From: Dysosmobacter acutus
Lineage (GTDB): Bacteria > Bacillota > Clostridia > Oscillospirales > Oscillospiraceae
Length of the DNA stretch: 64,000 nt
Direction: 5' to 3'
NCBI RefSeq assembly: GCF_018919205.1
Contig: NZ_JAHLQN010000001.1
Location: 1,612,001-1,676,000, forward strand
Shown here: positions 1-8,088 of the stretch, piece after piece
Numbering within the stretch: the first letter of the stretch is position 1
Layout: every line of letters starts with the position of its first letter
Translations under genes and position numbers: made by a program
The notes under the pieces: model-generated
Told to the model about the DNA's origin: nothing
The model's input: only the letters and a program-made list of their open reading frames with translations
Databases searched by the model: none

Positions 1-3000
1 GTGGGGATAGCAGAAGTTGGAATAGATCGCCAGCCGACTTTCGACGCCCTCCCGCAAAAAATAATGGTCGATCTCGTCTTGTGTGATGAACATTTTGCAT
101 TGCCGCAGGAAGCTGGGCTGAGCATCAAAGTGTCGTTCCTCGTATGGCAGGTCGTTGAGGATGATGCCGATGCGGTGGGTGTTATACGCTGAAAGACGGT
201 AACGCAGAATGGATGGATCATCATAATAAGCGTCGAGAAAAGCGTGGTATTCCTGCGCCAGCATTTGTAGGCCACCATCCGTCTTTGCGAACGCGACCAT
301 GTCCTCGTCCAGTTCCGGGTAGCCCTTGTGCTGGTCGTGGATGGCCAAAGTCTGCGGGAGCAGCCCCATGTCCCGGCCTTCCTTGGTCAGGTCACGGGCT
401 GTCATCAGGAGGGCGTCCATTGCTTCGTGCAGCACCTTGTCAGGGGCCTGTGTCAGTTCGGCGGCGGAGAGATAGATCCCGGCCCGTAGCAGCCCCAAAA
501 TGCGGCCCGCCGCCAGTCCCCATGAGACCACGGTTTTGCTGTATCCGGTGCGGACGCTGTCGCCTTGGGCGAGGTGGATGCCGTCCTCCAGAAACCAAAC
601 GGCATATTTGCGGCCTTCGTACTCGATGCCGCGCCCATTTTCTGTGCCAAACTCCCGACGCAGAAACGCTATATTTTCCTGTTCAGAATGCTCCCGCATA
701 TAGAACATCGCAATGCGTTCGGCGCTGCCGGGTTCGTTTCCGGCTGTGTAAAGCGCCTGGTCGATGACCTCCTGCGGCACCGTGCGGGCCGGGGCCAGAA
801 TGCCAGAGGGCGCGTCTGCTGGAGCCTCGTACACCGGGGCGTCGCCGCCCATGTCGAATAGGGCAAGCTGCTCCGCGACGATTGGGGCGTTTTGCAGGCC
901 CAGCTTGATCTTGTACTCGCCGCGCTCGATCAGGCCCTCGGTCATTTCGGTGATGACCGACCATGAAAAAACGGACTCCGAGGTGCGGGAGAGGTAGCTG
1001 CTCTCCCACATCAAAAGTCCGTCTTTCTCAGCATGGTAGCCTGTCCGAACACCGTCAGTCACGACTTCCACCCATATATCGTTGTAGCTGTTTTTGAGAA
1101 ATTCTGTCCGCTCCGCAAGGCTCTTGTGGCTCTGAAAATACTCAAAAATCTCCTGTCGCTTGTGCTTGCGCCCGCCGTCATCCAACAGATTCGCTTCAAT
1201 GAGGTGCATATCCAAAAAGGCGGGCAGCTCTGCGGTATTTTGCCGCACGGCATCATGTTCCTGTGCAAAGGACGCAGCCTGCTCCTGTGCTTTTTCGTCC
1301 GGGTAATCACCGTAGACACGGAGGCACTGGCGTGTTTCGGCGTCATACACGGCAGCGCCGTCATAGGCAAAACCGTCTTCCTCCATCGTACCGGCAACAT
1401 AGCCCTGCGCCGCGGCCTCCGCTTCTTCCAGCGTTTGATAGTCCAGCTTATCGTCAAAGCCGTTTTCAAAATGGTGATAGGCTGCGACCTGATAGGGTGC
1501 GGCCATCTGCGCGGCATATCGGTCAATGGCTTCTGCGGTCAGCCATTCCGGTTTTTCCGGGAGGGCGTCATACAGCTCCCGCATTTTTTTGATCTGTGCG
1601 TGGACATTGCCTGCCCACAGGTGCTTTTCACTCCGCCCCCCAGCGCCGAGGAAGTAGTCGCAGTCGGCGCGCAGGCGGTCCAGCAGCGCGTAGTCCCCGC
1701 TGCGATCCGTCGAGTCCCCGCCAGCCAGCTTGGGATAGGTCTCGCCCAAAAGTTCCTGATGCAGCCTGGTATGGAATGCGGGCATATCGTAATAGAGCTT
1801 GGCAAGCCGCAGATCGCCGCTTTCGCTGACGATGCGCCGGATCGCCTCCGCCCCCTCCAAGAATGCGTTCTCCCGGTCTGAATTGCGGCAGGCGTTTCCA
1901 AACGTCGCATCTTTCATCAGGGCGTCGCCCACGGTTTGTTTGTACTGTGCAAACAGCTCCTTTACTGTGGGTTGAGGGGAGTCGGCAGAGGAAAAGGCGG
2001 GAAGCTCATCACTTCCTGCCTTTGCGGTTTCTTCTTGATTTAGCTGTAGATCAGGTCGTTCAGCACCAGCTCCTCCGCGCTGTGCTTGAGGTTGTTCATC
2101 AGGCCCGTCCAGCGCAGCGGATCGCGCTCCTTCAGCTCCTCCGTCACGCCCTCGGCCTGCGCCATCCGCGCCACGGTCTGCTCCACCATCTTCCGCGCGG
2201 TCTGCTCGATCTCCGCCAGATGCTCCGTCAGCTTGCCGCTGGTCTTGAGGTTGGTGTAAAGCACCCTGCGGTGCTTCTTCAGGTACTCTCTCCGCAGCTC
2301 CGCGTACTTGCCCAGATGCACCTCCGGCATCTGCGGCATCAGCAGGTTCGGCACCTGAAAGCCGTTCTGCATCCTGTAAGTGACCTCCATGCTGTTCGCT
2401 CCTTTCATGGGGTGTTTCGTGTTGTTCTGTGCGGCCATCATAACCGATTCTCGCGCGGTTTGCAAAAAACTGATCCCGCTGGGCCTGCATGACTGTGCGG
2501 CTGATCTCCCGCAGGCCCATCTCCGCGATGTCGCTGGTGGCGATGCCCAGGGCGTTGATGGTGGGCGGCGTGTTGAATTCATAAACGTGGGCAAACTCAT
2601 CGGGCGAAAAATAATCGTCTGCCCGCAGGCCCAGCCGTGTCATCAGCATATATGCCACGCTGACCTCCAGCGCATCCCGGTAGAACACCTCTAAATTGAG
2701 ATCGTCCAGCTCCTCCAGCAGGCTGTCCTCGCGGCAGTCGCGGAGATCTTGCAGGTAGTCTGTGATGTTATCTGCCACGGCATTGTGGCAGGCAGAGCGC
2801 ACGGCGTCCGCAAGATTTTCTTTTTCGGCCAGGTTGCCGAAGGTGGCTTCTAAGGTTTCGATGACCTCCGGCTCAAAGGCCGGGTGCATCGTCCAGATGG
2901 GTAGCGGACGGGCAAAACGGGACGCATGGGTATCCGACACGTCGAAGTAGAGCTTCAGACAGTTTTGCCCGTCATCACCAAATACGGCGATGCTCTTGGC

Positions 3001-3222
3001 CCCACGATTGACCCAGCGGCCAAACTGACGGTTCCATCGCTCCATCTCAAGGACCGCCGTGGCGTCCGGGCGTTGTGCGTAGATCAGAATTTGATCATCA
3101 AAGGGGCATTTGTAGTTATAGCAGGCCGCGCGGAGAAAGCCCGTCCAGCTTTGATAGCTGCCGGTGACGCTCTGCACAGTCTGGTCATATAGCTCCGTAA
3201 TAAGCTGAAATTTTGTAGGCAA
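1..3222 (-). CDS. Giant ICE protein: ArdC-like N-terminus of SNF2 helicase/N6-methylase family (partial)
   Basis: The frame opens at a TTG at 3222, with GGAGG seven bases upstream, and stays open to the left edge (1074 codons seen, 3' end missing). The N-terminus contains SYQSWTGFL and QILIYAQRPDAT, which I recognise from the very large ArdC-N/SNF2-helicase/N6-adenine-methylase proteins of Clostridia conjugative elements. These are thought to protect or remodel incoming DNA. Helicase and methylase motifs would lie beyond the edge. Residues about 278-395 are Ala/Gly/Arg/Asp-rich and low in complexity because this stretch is also the tnpV gene in another frame. It is the last gene of an ICE operon and starts 11 bases after the previous stop. 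The family call is from memory of the N-terminal and middle sequence. Confidence 0.8.
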   Translation of the reverse strand, partial: MPTKFQLITELYDQTVQSVTGSYQSWTGFLRAACYNYKCPFDDQILIYAQRPDATAVLEMERWNRQFGRWVNRGAKSIAVFGDDGQNCLKLYFDVSDTHASRFARPLPIWTMHPAFEPEVIETLEATFGNLAEKENLADAVRSACHNAVADNITDYLQDLRDCREDSLLEELDDLNLEVFYRDALEVSVAYMLMTRLGLRADDYFSPDEFAHVYEFNTPPTINALGIATSDIAEMGLREISRTVMQAQRDQFFANRARIGYDGRTEQHETPHERSEQHGGHLQDAERLSGAEPADAADAGGASGQVRGAAERVPEEAPQGALHQPQDQRQADGASGGDRADRAEDGGADRGADGAGRGRDGGAEGARSAALDGPDEQPQAQRGGAGAERPDLQLNQEETAKAGSDELPAFSSADSPQPTVKELFAQYKQTVGDALMKDATFGNACRNSDRENAFLEGAEAIRRIVSESGDLRLAKLYYDMPAFHTRLHQELLGETYPKLAGGDSTDRSGDYALLDRLRADCDYFLGAGGRSEKHLWAGNVHAQIKKMRELYDALPEKPEWLTAEAIDRYAAQMAAPYQVAAYHHFENGFDDKLDYQTLEEAEAAAQGYVAGTMEEDGFAYDGAAVYDAETRQCLRVYGDYPDEKAQEQAASFAQEHDAVRQNTAELPAFLDMHLIEANLLDDGGRKHKRQEIFEYFQSHKSLAERTEFLKNSYNDIWVEVVTDGVRTGYHAEKDGLLMWESSYLSRTSESVFSWSVITEMTEGLIERGEYKIKLGLQNAPIVAEQLALFDMGGDAPVYEAPADAPSGILAPARTVPQEVIDQALYTAGNEPGSAERIAMFYMREHSEQENIAFLRREFGTENGRGIEYEGRKYAVWFLEDGIHLAQGDSVRTGYSKTVVSWGLAAGRILGLLRAGIYLSAAELTQAPDKVLHEAMDALLMTARDLTKEGRDMGLLPQTLAIHDQHKGYPELDEDMVAFAKTDGGLQMLAQEYHAFLDAYYDDPSILRYRLSAYNTHRIGIILNDLPYEERHFDAQPSFLRQCKMFITQDEIDHYFLREGVESRLAIYSNFCYPH
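2040..2390 (-). CDS. tnpV: TnpV-family protein, nested in another frame of the giant ICE gene
   Basis: This is a 116-residue protein starting at ATG 2390, with AAAGGAG about eight bases upstream. It matches the small TnpV family of mobile elements: LGKYAELRREYLKKHR, LYTNLKTSGKLTEHLAEI and WTGLMNNLKHSAEE. Family members are named for their presence in transposons, and their function is not established. The gene sits entirely inside the giant ICE gene on the same strand, shifted by one base. I translated the outer frame codon by codon from 2391 to 2038 and found no stop, so this is an overlapping gene rather than an insertion. Codons of the tnpV frame look well chosen (many G/C third positions), which suggests this frame carries the main constraint here. 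Confidence 0.75.
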   Translation of the reverse strand: MEVTYRMQNGFQVPNLLMPQMPEVHLGKYAELRREYLKKHRRVLYTNLKTSGKLTEHLAEIEQTARKMVEQTVARMAQAEGVTEELKERDPLRWTGLMNNLKHSAEELVLNDLIYS

Positions 3223-3233
3223 GTTGGCACCTC

Positions 3234-4055
3234 CTATCTCTCCGGCTCCGCCCGCTTTTTTACTGCAAGCCGGTCATTCTTTTGCTGTTCTTTTTGGGCC
3301 TTTTCAAATGGCTTCCGCTGATAGCAATAAATATAAAACTGGTAATCACCTTTAACTGGCGTACAGCGAAGCATATACACATACCGCTGTGTTTTCGCCA
3401 TGAATCCGCAAGAGGGAAGCAACGCACCCTTGATGGCGCAGATCTGCTCATACCGGTTGCAGTAGCGTTTCATGCTGTCAAAGTCCCGCAGCGGGGAGCC
3501 CGGCTGCTCCCGCAGCCAGTTTACGGTACGGTCAATGTCGGCCTTAAACTCCGGCGTGTTCAGCGCATCCTGCTGGTGGGGCCACCATGTTGTATAAAAC
3601 TGCTTGCCGCTGCCAAAATCACCCCGCAGATGTCCCACGCAACCTACGGTCTTGTCCTGTTCCTCGCTGCGAGAGAAATAGAGAGCGTACAGTGCAGGCT
3701 CATTGACGCTGTAAAAGTCAATGACATCCTTATCGCTGGCGGGATATTTCTCCTGAAATTCCGCAAGGGTACGGCATCCGCCATCTTGAAAGGAAAGGCT
3801 GCCGTTCTCCAGCGGAATCCACCCATCAATGGGAAGCTGGAACGGCTCACGAGTGAGGACAGTGCCATAGAAGTTGACCATGAGGTTTCGGGCCAACTCC
3901 CTCGGTTCTCCCCAATCCTCATCCCCGTGGCGTAGCTCGTAGCGATATACGTCCTCCGGCAGGGTGGCTCGGTCAATGCGGCATTCCGTAAACAATGCCG
4001 GTCGGTCAAAAATCGTGACCTCCTGATAGGTCACCTTCTGCGCGTCATAGCTCAT
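3234..4055 (-). CDS. LPD28-like ICE accessory protein
   Basis: This 273-residue soluble protein begins MSYDAQKVTYQEVTIFDRPA and contains DVYRYELRHGDEDWG and LARNLMVNFYGT. I recognise this pattern as the LPD28-type domain carried on Clostridia conjugative elements. The C-terminal half (from about residue 130) holds an aromatic-rich stretch (QFYTTWWPHQ, YQFYIYCYQRKPF) that I cannot assign. It ends in a charged Lys/Arg/Glu tail like its neighbours. The start overlaps the upstream stop by four bases (ATGA), so translation is probably coupled. LPD domains were named for occurrence in large polyvalent proteins that travel with mobile DNA. A role in defence against host restriction or in establishment is inference. 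Confidence 0.6.
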   Translation of the reverse strand: MSYDAQKVTYQEVTIFDRPALFTECRIDRATLPEDVYRYELRHGDEDWGEPRELARNLMVNFYGTVLTREPFQLPIDGWIPLENGSLSFQDGGCRTLAEFQEKYPASDKDVIDFYSVNEPALYALYFSRSEEQDKTVGCVGHLRGDFGSGKQFYTTWWPHQQDALNTPEFKADIDRTVNWLREQPGSPLRDFDSMKRYCNRYEQICAIKGALLPSCGFMAKTQRYVYMLRCTPVKGDYQFYIYCYQRKPFEKAQKEQQKNDRLAVKKRAEPER

Positions 4056-4699
4056 CTGGCTTCACCTCGTTCTTTGTGTTTCTTTTGTGTCCTCTGCTGC
4101 ACCAAAAACTCCGGCACTTCCTTGAAACCAACGCTATCCGTGTAGTAGGCGGTTTTCTTTCCACCTTGCGTCAGTACCACGATGTCGCTTACAGACATGG
4201 AACGCATCCGATGGGCAAAGGGGCGGTGGTCGCTGTTGTGCTTTGTCCAAAGATGCTCCAGCGAATTTTCCTTTGCGTACATACCGGCGTAAGAACGCTG
4301 ATAATCAGCGTTCTGGAGTTTTCCCTTTGCCTCTGCATAAGGCCGGAAACAGTAGTCTACATCAGCGATTGCAGGGATTTGGTAGATTTCATAGGTGCCG
4401 ATCTCGGCGCTGATTTTCGGCGTTCTGGGAACATAGGTATTGCCGCTGCGTTCCTGCATTTCTGCAAACTCGCAAATATGATAGGCAGAATTACCGATGC
4501 AGACATGGCAATCGTCAATGTACTTGCAAGGGAAAACCATCTTTTCACCGTCAAAGCGGGTAATGACGATGCTTTCCCCGTCCTTGATGGTAAAGAGCGT
4601 GTGGTATTCACTGTCGATGAAGCGGATCACGCGCTCTTCCTTGTTAGGGTTTGGAAAGGCGATAACGCCCATGATGTTTACCGGCTCACGGTCACTCAT
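4052..4699 (-). CDS. YodL-domain ICE protein
   Basis: The protein has 215 residues. Residues about 97-200 carry the YodL-like domain: TYEIYQIP, YCFRPYAEAKGKL, then SVSDIVVLTQGGKKTAYYTD and FKEVPEFL. The first 90 residues form a separate domain (RFIDSEYHTLFTIKDG, YIDDCHVCIGN) that I do not recognise. YodL domains are common in mobile-element accessory proteins of Firmicutes, and no biochemical activity is known to me. The tail is very basic (Lys/Arg/Gln-rich). Both ends overlap neighbouring genes by four bases, which places it in the middle of a translationally coupled ICE operon running repA to the giant gene. Confidence 0.65.
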   Translation of the reverse strand: MSDREPVNIMGVIAFPNPNKEERVIRFIDSEYHTLFTIKDGESIVITRFDGEKMVFPCKYIDDCHVCIGNSAYHICEFAEMQERSGNTYVPRTPKISAEIGTYEIYQIPAIADVDYCFRPYAEAKGKLQNADYQRSYAGMYAKENSLEHLWTKHNSDHRPFAHRMRSMSVSDIVVLTQGGKKTAYYTDSVGFKEVPEFLVQQRTQKKHKERGEAR

Positions 4700-5481
4700 C
4701 GTGCTGTACCTCTTTCTTTTTTCGGCTCAGTACGCTTTTGTTCATATTCTCTCAGCTTTTCTTTCGCCCAATCCGGTATCTTTTCTGGATTGGCTACGCC
4801 AAGAATGTCGGAAGCGTCCCACCGGCAACGCTCACCGGAATACAGCTCCTGAAAGAAAACCGCACGTCCACGGGAACCGGGCGTACAGCCGAAGCCGCTT
4901 ATTGCAAAACCGAGTTGGCAGTCTGCGGTGCGGTATTCCGGGGCAAGACTGCTGGAGCGGACAACGATCAGTTTGCCTTGAAAGGATTCCTCTGATTGGG
5001 GAAGGCAGTCCTCTGCGCCCAAAACCACCTGCGGAATATTGCGGGCCGCACGGAACTCTTTTACCTTTTCCAGCTGCATCTGCAAGCGTTCTATAAAAGT
5101 ATTCGCAATCTCAAGATAGTCCTTGCTGGCAACTGCTTCTGGATATATCGTTTCTCCAAGGAAATTGTACTGTTCATAGCAGGTCATATAGGTTCCGTCC
5201 ATCGGATGAAAACCCATGAGCAAAACACGTCCACCCATGCGGATCTCCTGCATGATCTCGTAATCACCGACCTTGCGTTGTTTTGGTGCCTTTTGCTCTC
5301 CGTATCCAAGCTGTTCCGCTTTGTCCCGCAAGATAAGTTTTTTGAGATACGCGCCCTTTTCGGGCTGCTGTTCAAACCAATCTCGGACTTCTCCATCGCC
5401 AAGGGAAAGCTGGAAAGTAAATCTCATGATTTTGCTGCGATATTCGTCATTCTTTTCTTTTCGTTTCTGATAGTTCGTCAT
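4696..5481 (-). CDS. Uncharacterised ICE protein with helical N-terminus
   Basis: I do not recognise a named family for this 261-residue soluble protein. The first 60 residues (MRFTFQLSLGDGEVRDWFEQ and YLKKLILRDKAEQ) look like the small helical N-terminal regions seen in ICE proteins related to ribbon-helix-helix DNA binders. That is a weak inference. The middle contains DYEIMQEIRMGGRVLLMGFH. The C-terminal third has LIVVRSSSLAPEYR, SGFGCTPGSRGRAVFFQEL and IPDWAKEKLREYEQKR, a conserved-looking module with two cysteines. It overlaps both neighbours by four bases in the coupled ICE operon. No membrane segments or signal peptide are visible. Confidence 0.6.
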   Translation of the reverse strand: MTNYQKRKEKNDEYRSKIMRFTFQLSLGDGEVRDWFEQQPEKGAYLKKLILRDKAEQLGYGEQKAPKQRKVGDYEIMQEIRMGGRVLLMGFHPMDGTYMTCYEQYNFLGETIYPEAVASKDYLEIANTFIERLQMQLEKVKEFRAARNIPQVVLGAEDCLPQSEESFQGKLIVVRSSSLAPEYRTADCQLGFAISGFGCTPGSRGRAVFFQELYSGERCRWDASDILGVANPEKIPDWAKEKLREYEQKRTEPKKERGTAR

Positions 5482-6326
5482 CTGGCCTCACCTTGTTCTT
5501 TCTTCAGCGCGGTGTGCTGGTGTTCTTGCTGCGCTATATAATCTCTCTGCTTTTTGTACTCATTTCCAGCCCGTTCACAGAAGTCCTCGATGCAGGAAGC
5601 ACGGTCAGAGCGGTAATGCCCCCAAAAGAAGTTGGGCGGGCCGTCGCCATCATTTTTACAGTTGCGCTGCCATGTGACAAATGGATCTGGGGCCTTATCG
5701 CACTCTCCCATGACGAACTCCGCGCTGCCGACGTGAACGCGGGCGGTGATGTGGTATTCCTGATTGACCATTTCCCCCACTACATAGCTGCCGTGTTCTA
5801 ACTGGACGGTGCAGCTCCCGTTTTGTGCAAAGGTCGCTGTCACCGGCATGGCCGGTACTCCACATAGCATATCCGGCAGCATGATGAACTGCGACCTTTG
5901 GCCCATCAGCTCTTGCGGCAGTTTGTCCACGGGCAGATAAAAGTGCTGTTTGCCCATGATCTCATAGCACAGTAAGAAACTGCTGACGGGATAGTACACG
6001 CTCATGATTGGGTCTTTGATATGGCCTTGGACGATGTTGGAATTCACATATCTTGCGTTGTCCAAATACCATTGCGGGTTTGCACCGGGCGTGTCCCATC
6101 CAAACATGGAACCTGCCAGCATGGCGGCCTCCTGAATGTCCGTGATGCCGCGCCGCGCATTGTGGCTGCTGGCGATCTCGCGGTTTTCTTCGCGTTTCCC
6201 AGTGTCCCACTCGGAGGGATAATAGCCGCGCTCACCGCACCGGATGATAATAAGCTGCCCGCTGGACGGCAGAATGGAAAAACAGGTTTCCGGCAGGTCA
6301 TTCCTGCGCATCGGTTCGTTCCTCAT
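5478..6326 (-). CDS. Uncharacterised ICE protein
   Basis: This 282-residue protein begins MRNEPMRRNDLPETCFSILP. I recall that N-terminus from many hypothetical proteins lying directly after parB in Clostridia conjugative elements. Around residues 25-75 it reads LIIIRCGERGYYPSEW and EAAMLAGSMFGWDTPGA. The second half carries QELMGQRSQFIMLPDMLCG and a cysteine/tryptophan-rich end (VTWQRNCKND, ASCIEDFCERAG). No function is known to me. It overlaps parB by four bases, so it is likely expressed with the partition genes. The exact start is not contested: the first ATG fits the ATGA overlap. Confidence 0.6.
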   Translation of the reverse strand: MRNEPMRRNDLPETCFSILPSSGQLIIIRCGERGYYPSEWDTGKREENREIASSHNARRGITDIQEAAMLAGSMFGWDTPGANPQWYLDNARYVNSNIVQGHIKDPIMSVYYPVSSFLLCYEIMGKQHFYLPVDKLPQELMGQRSQFIMLPDMLCGVPAMPVTATFAQNGSCTVQLEHGSYVVGEMVNQEYHITARVHVGSAEFVMGECDKAPDPFVTWQRNCKNDGDGPPNFFWGHYRSDRASCIEDFCERAGNEYKKQRDYIAQQEHQHTALKKEQGEAR

Positions 6327-7261
6327 CGCACCTGCTCCTGCTGCCGCTTGCGGTGCCAGCCCTCCAGCAGCTTGATAATGACATCTTCCATCTGCTTTGG
6401 GGTGTAGCTGGCGGGAAAGTATTTTTGCAGGCGGTCGTTGCGGATGGTGACCTTGCGTTCCAGCGGCTTTTCCTCCCGCATGATGAGGTCGATGATGTTA
6501 TTTTCCAGTTTTCCCTCGCCGCTGAGCTGCTTGAGCCGCTGGGCCTGTCCCAGCGACGGGGATACCTCGTCGCGCTCCATGACCAGCAGGAGGTAGGTCT
6601 GTTCTTTTTCGGACAGGTGGGAGAGGAAATCCGCTGCGGGAACGAACTTGAGCGTTCCTGCGTCCACCGCGTCCAGCAGAGGGGGGATTAACTTGTTCAG
6701 CCGCACATAGCGTTGGATTGAAGTTACATTGTCAGTCGCTTGCTCAGCGAGGATTCTTACCGATGTTTTCTTGTTTAACTTCTCTCCAAGTTGGAGAGAA
6801 GTTAAATCTGTCCGCTGTCCCTGCCGTTTCATGGCGTCCAGCTTCAGCTTGTAGGCTTTGGCTTTCTCGCTGGGCAGCAAGTCCTCGCGGTTGATGTTAT
6901 AGTCCACAACAAGGATGTCCGCCTCCTCGTCACTGTAATTGCGGACGATGACAGGACGGGTATCCAGCCCCACCGCTTTTGCGCAGTAATCGCGCCTGTG
7001 GCCGGAAATGATCTCATACCCGCTGCTCTCACGGGGGCGAACGATCAGCGGCTCAGCGATGCCGATGTGCTCAATGCTGTCCATGAGCCGCACCAAGTCA
7101 GGCGTGGGGCGGTCAATGGTGTACGGCTGGCGGGAATATGGGAAAACCTCTGCTGCGGGAACGATCTGGATGCGCTCCTGCCGGTCAGCTTCACGCTCTG
7201 CGTCTGTTTTGAACAGGTCATCGTACCGGGTCAGCTCGATGCCGCTTAATTTGCTTGCCAA
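6323..7261 (-). CDS. parB: ParB/Spo0J-family partition protein of the ICE
   Basis: The product is a 312-residue DNA-binding partition protein. The ParB nuclease-like N-terminal domain includes EPLIVRPRESSGYEIISGHR (the GHRR box, residues about 95-115), followed by DILVVDYNINREDLLPSEKA. The HTH region contains VRILAEQATDNVTSIQRYVR. The start is a TTG at 7261 with GGGAGG nine bases upstream. This places the first 44 bases inside the end of parA, a tight coupling typical of parAB cassettes. With ParA it would stabilise the circular form of the element before reintegration. A family-level call is secure. Centromere sites were not identified, although the spacer upstream of repA (9121-9400) is a natural place to look. 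Confidence 0.92.
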   Translation of the reverse strand: MASKLSGIELTRYDDLFKTDAEREADRQERIQIVPAAEVFPYSRQPYTIDRPTPDLVRLMDSIEHIGIAEPLIVRPRESSGYEIISGHRRDYCAKAVGLDTRPVIVRNYSDEEADILVVDYNINREDLLPSEKAKAYKLKLDAMKRQGQRTDLTSLQLGEKLNKKTSVRILAEQATDNVTSIQRYVRLNKLIPPLLDAVDAGTLKFVPAADFLSHLSEKEQTYLLLVMERDEVSPSLGQAQRLKQLSGEGKLENNIIDLIMREEKPLERKVTIRNDRLQKYFPASYTPKQMEDVIIKLLEGWHRKRQQEQVR

Positions 7262-8027
7262 GGCTCAACACCTCCCTCGTCAGATTTTCATACGCCAGCG
7301 CCGCCTTGCCGCTGCGGTCGTGGTCGTAAATACTTTTGTTTTCCACACTGATCTCTGCCGCCTTGATGGACCGGGGGATTTCGCTTGCGAACACATGACC
7401 GCCATAGGTTTTGCGGATGAGCGCGTTGATCTCCCGCGCCAGTGTGGTACGGCTGTCCACCATCGTCAGCACAATGCCGTCCACCTCCAGCTTCGGGTTG
7501 AGCTGCCGTTTCACGCGGGTGATGGTTCGCAAAAGCTGTTCCAGCCCCTTTGCAGGGAGATATTGCGCTTGCACGGGGATAATCACGCTGTCCGCCGCGG
7601 TCAGGGCGTTGATGGTCAGCATACCGAGGGACGGCATACAGTCGATGAGTGCGTAATCGTAGCGGTCTGCCACGGTGGACAGATATTGCCGCAGCACCGT
7701 TTCGCGGCTCATGGTGTTGACCAGCGTGACCTCCAGTGCCGACAGCTCGATATTGGCGGGGACAAGGTGGACGCCGGACGGGTGGTGCAGAATGCCCTCA
7801 CCGGGGGCGATGGGCTGCTCTGCGATGATCTTCTCCATCAGAGTGGAGAGCGTGGGGGATAATTCGTCAGGCTGCGGCCAGCCCAACATCTGCGTGAGAT
7901 TGCCTTGTGCATCGGCGTCGATCAGCAGGACTTTTTTACCTTGCCGAGAAAGACCAATGCCGAGGCTGGCGGCTGTGGTGGTCTTACCCACGCCGCCCTT
8001 CTGATTTGCCAGTGCGATTGTTTTCAC
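7218..8027 (-). CDS. parA: ParA-family partition ATPase of the ICE
   Basis: The product is a 269-residue Walker-type ATPase. The N-terminus reads MKTIALANQKGGVGKTTTA, the deviant Walker A of ParA/MinD/Soj proteins, and residues about 38-46 (VLLIDADAQ) give the Walker A' motif. YALIDCMPSLG around residue 125 is Walker B. The start is GTG at 8027 with AAAGGAG about ten bases upstream. It partners with the overlapping ParB for segregation of the excised element. It lies 61 bases after repA, in the usual repA-parA-parB order of Tn1549-like elements. A regulatory role (ParA autorepression) is possible but not visible. Confidence 0.93.
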   Translation of the reverse strand: MKTIALANQKGGVGKTTTAASLGIGLSRQGKKVLLIDADAQGNLTQMLGWPQPDELSPTLSTLMEKIIAEQPIAPGEGILHHPSGVHLVPANIELSALEVTLVNTMSRETVLRQYLSTVADRYDYALIDCMPSLGMLTINALTAADSVIIPVQAQYLPAKGLEQLLRTITRVKRQLNPKLEVDGIVLTMVDSRTTLAREINALIRKTYGGHVFASEIPRSIKAAEISVENKSIYDHDRSGKAALAYENLTREVLSLGKQIKRHRADPVR

Positions 8028-8088
8028 GGGTTCGATGCTCCTTTCAGTCGTAAAATGGGTTTCAAAAAAGCAGAGCTGTTCGCTCTGC

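Noticed and set aside
1033-1881. Plus-strand 282-codon frame
   Set aside because: It is antisense to the recognised ICE protein, lacks a ribosome site and has no family features.
2040-3222. A transposon insertion (tnpV) interrupting the giant ICE gene
   Set aside because: The outer frame continues without a stop through tnpV and joins sequence that matches the family on both sides, so nothing is interrupted.
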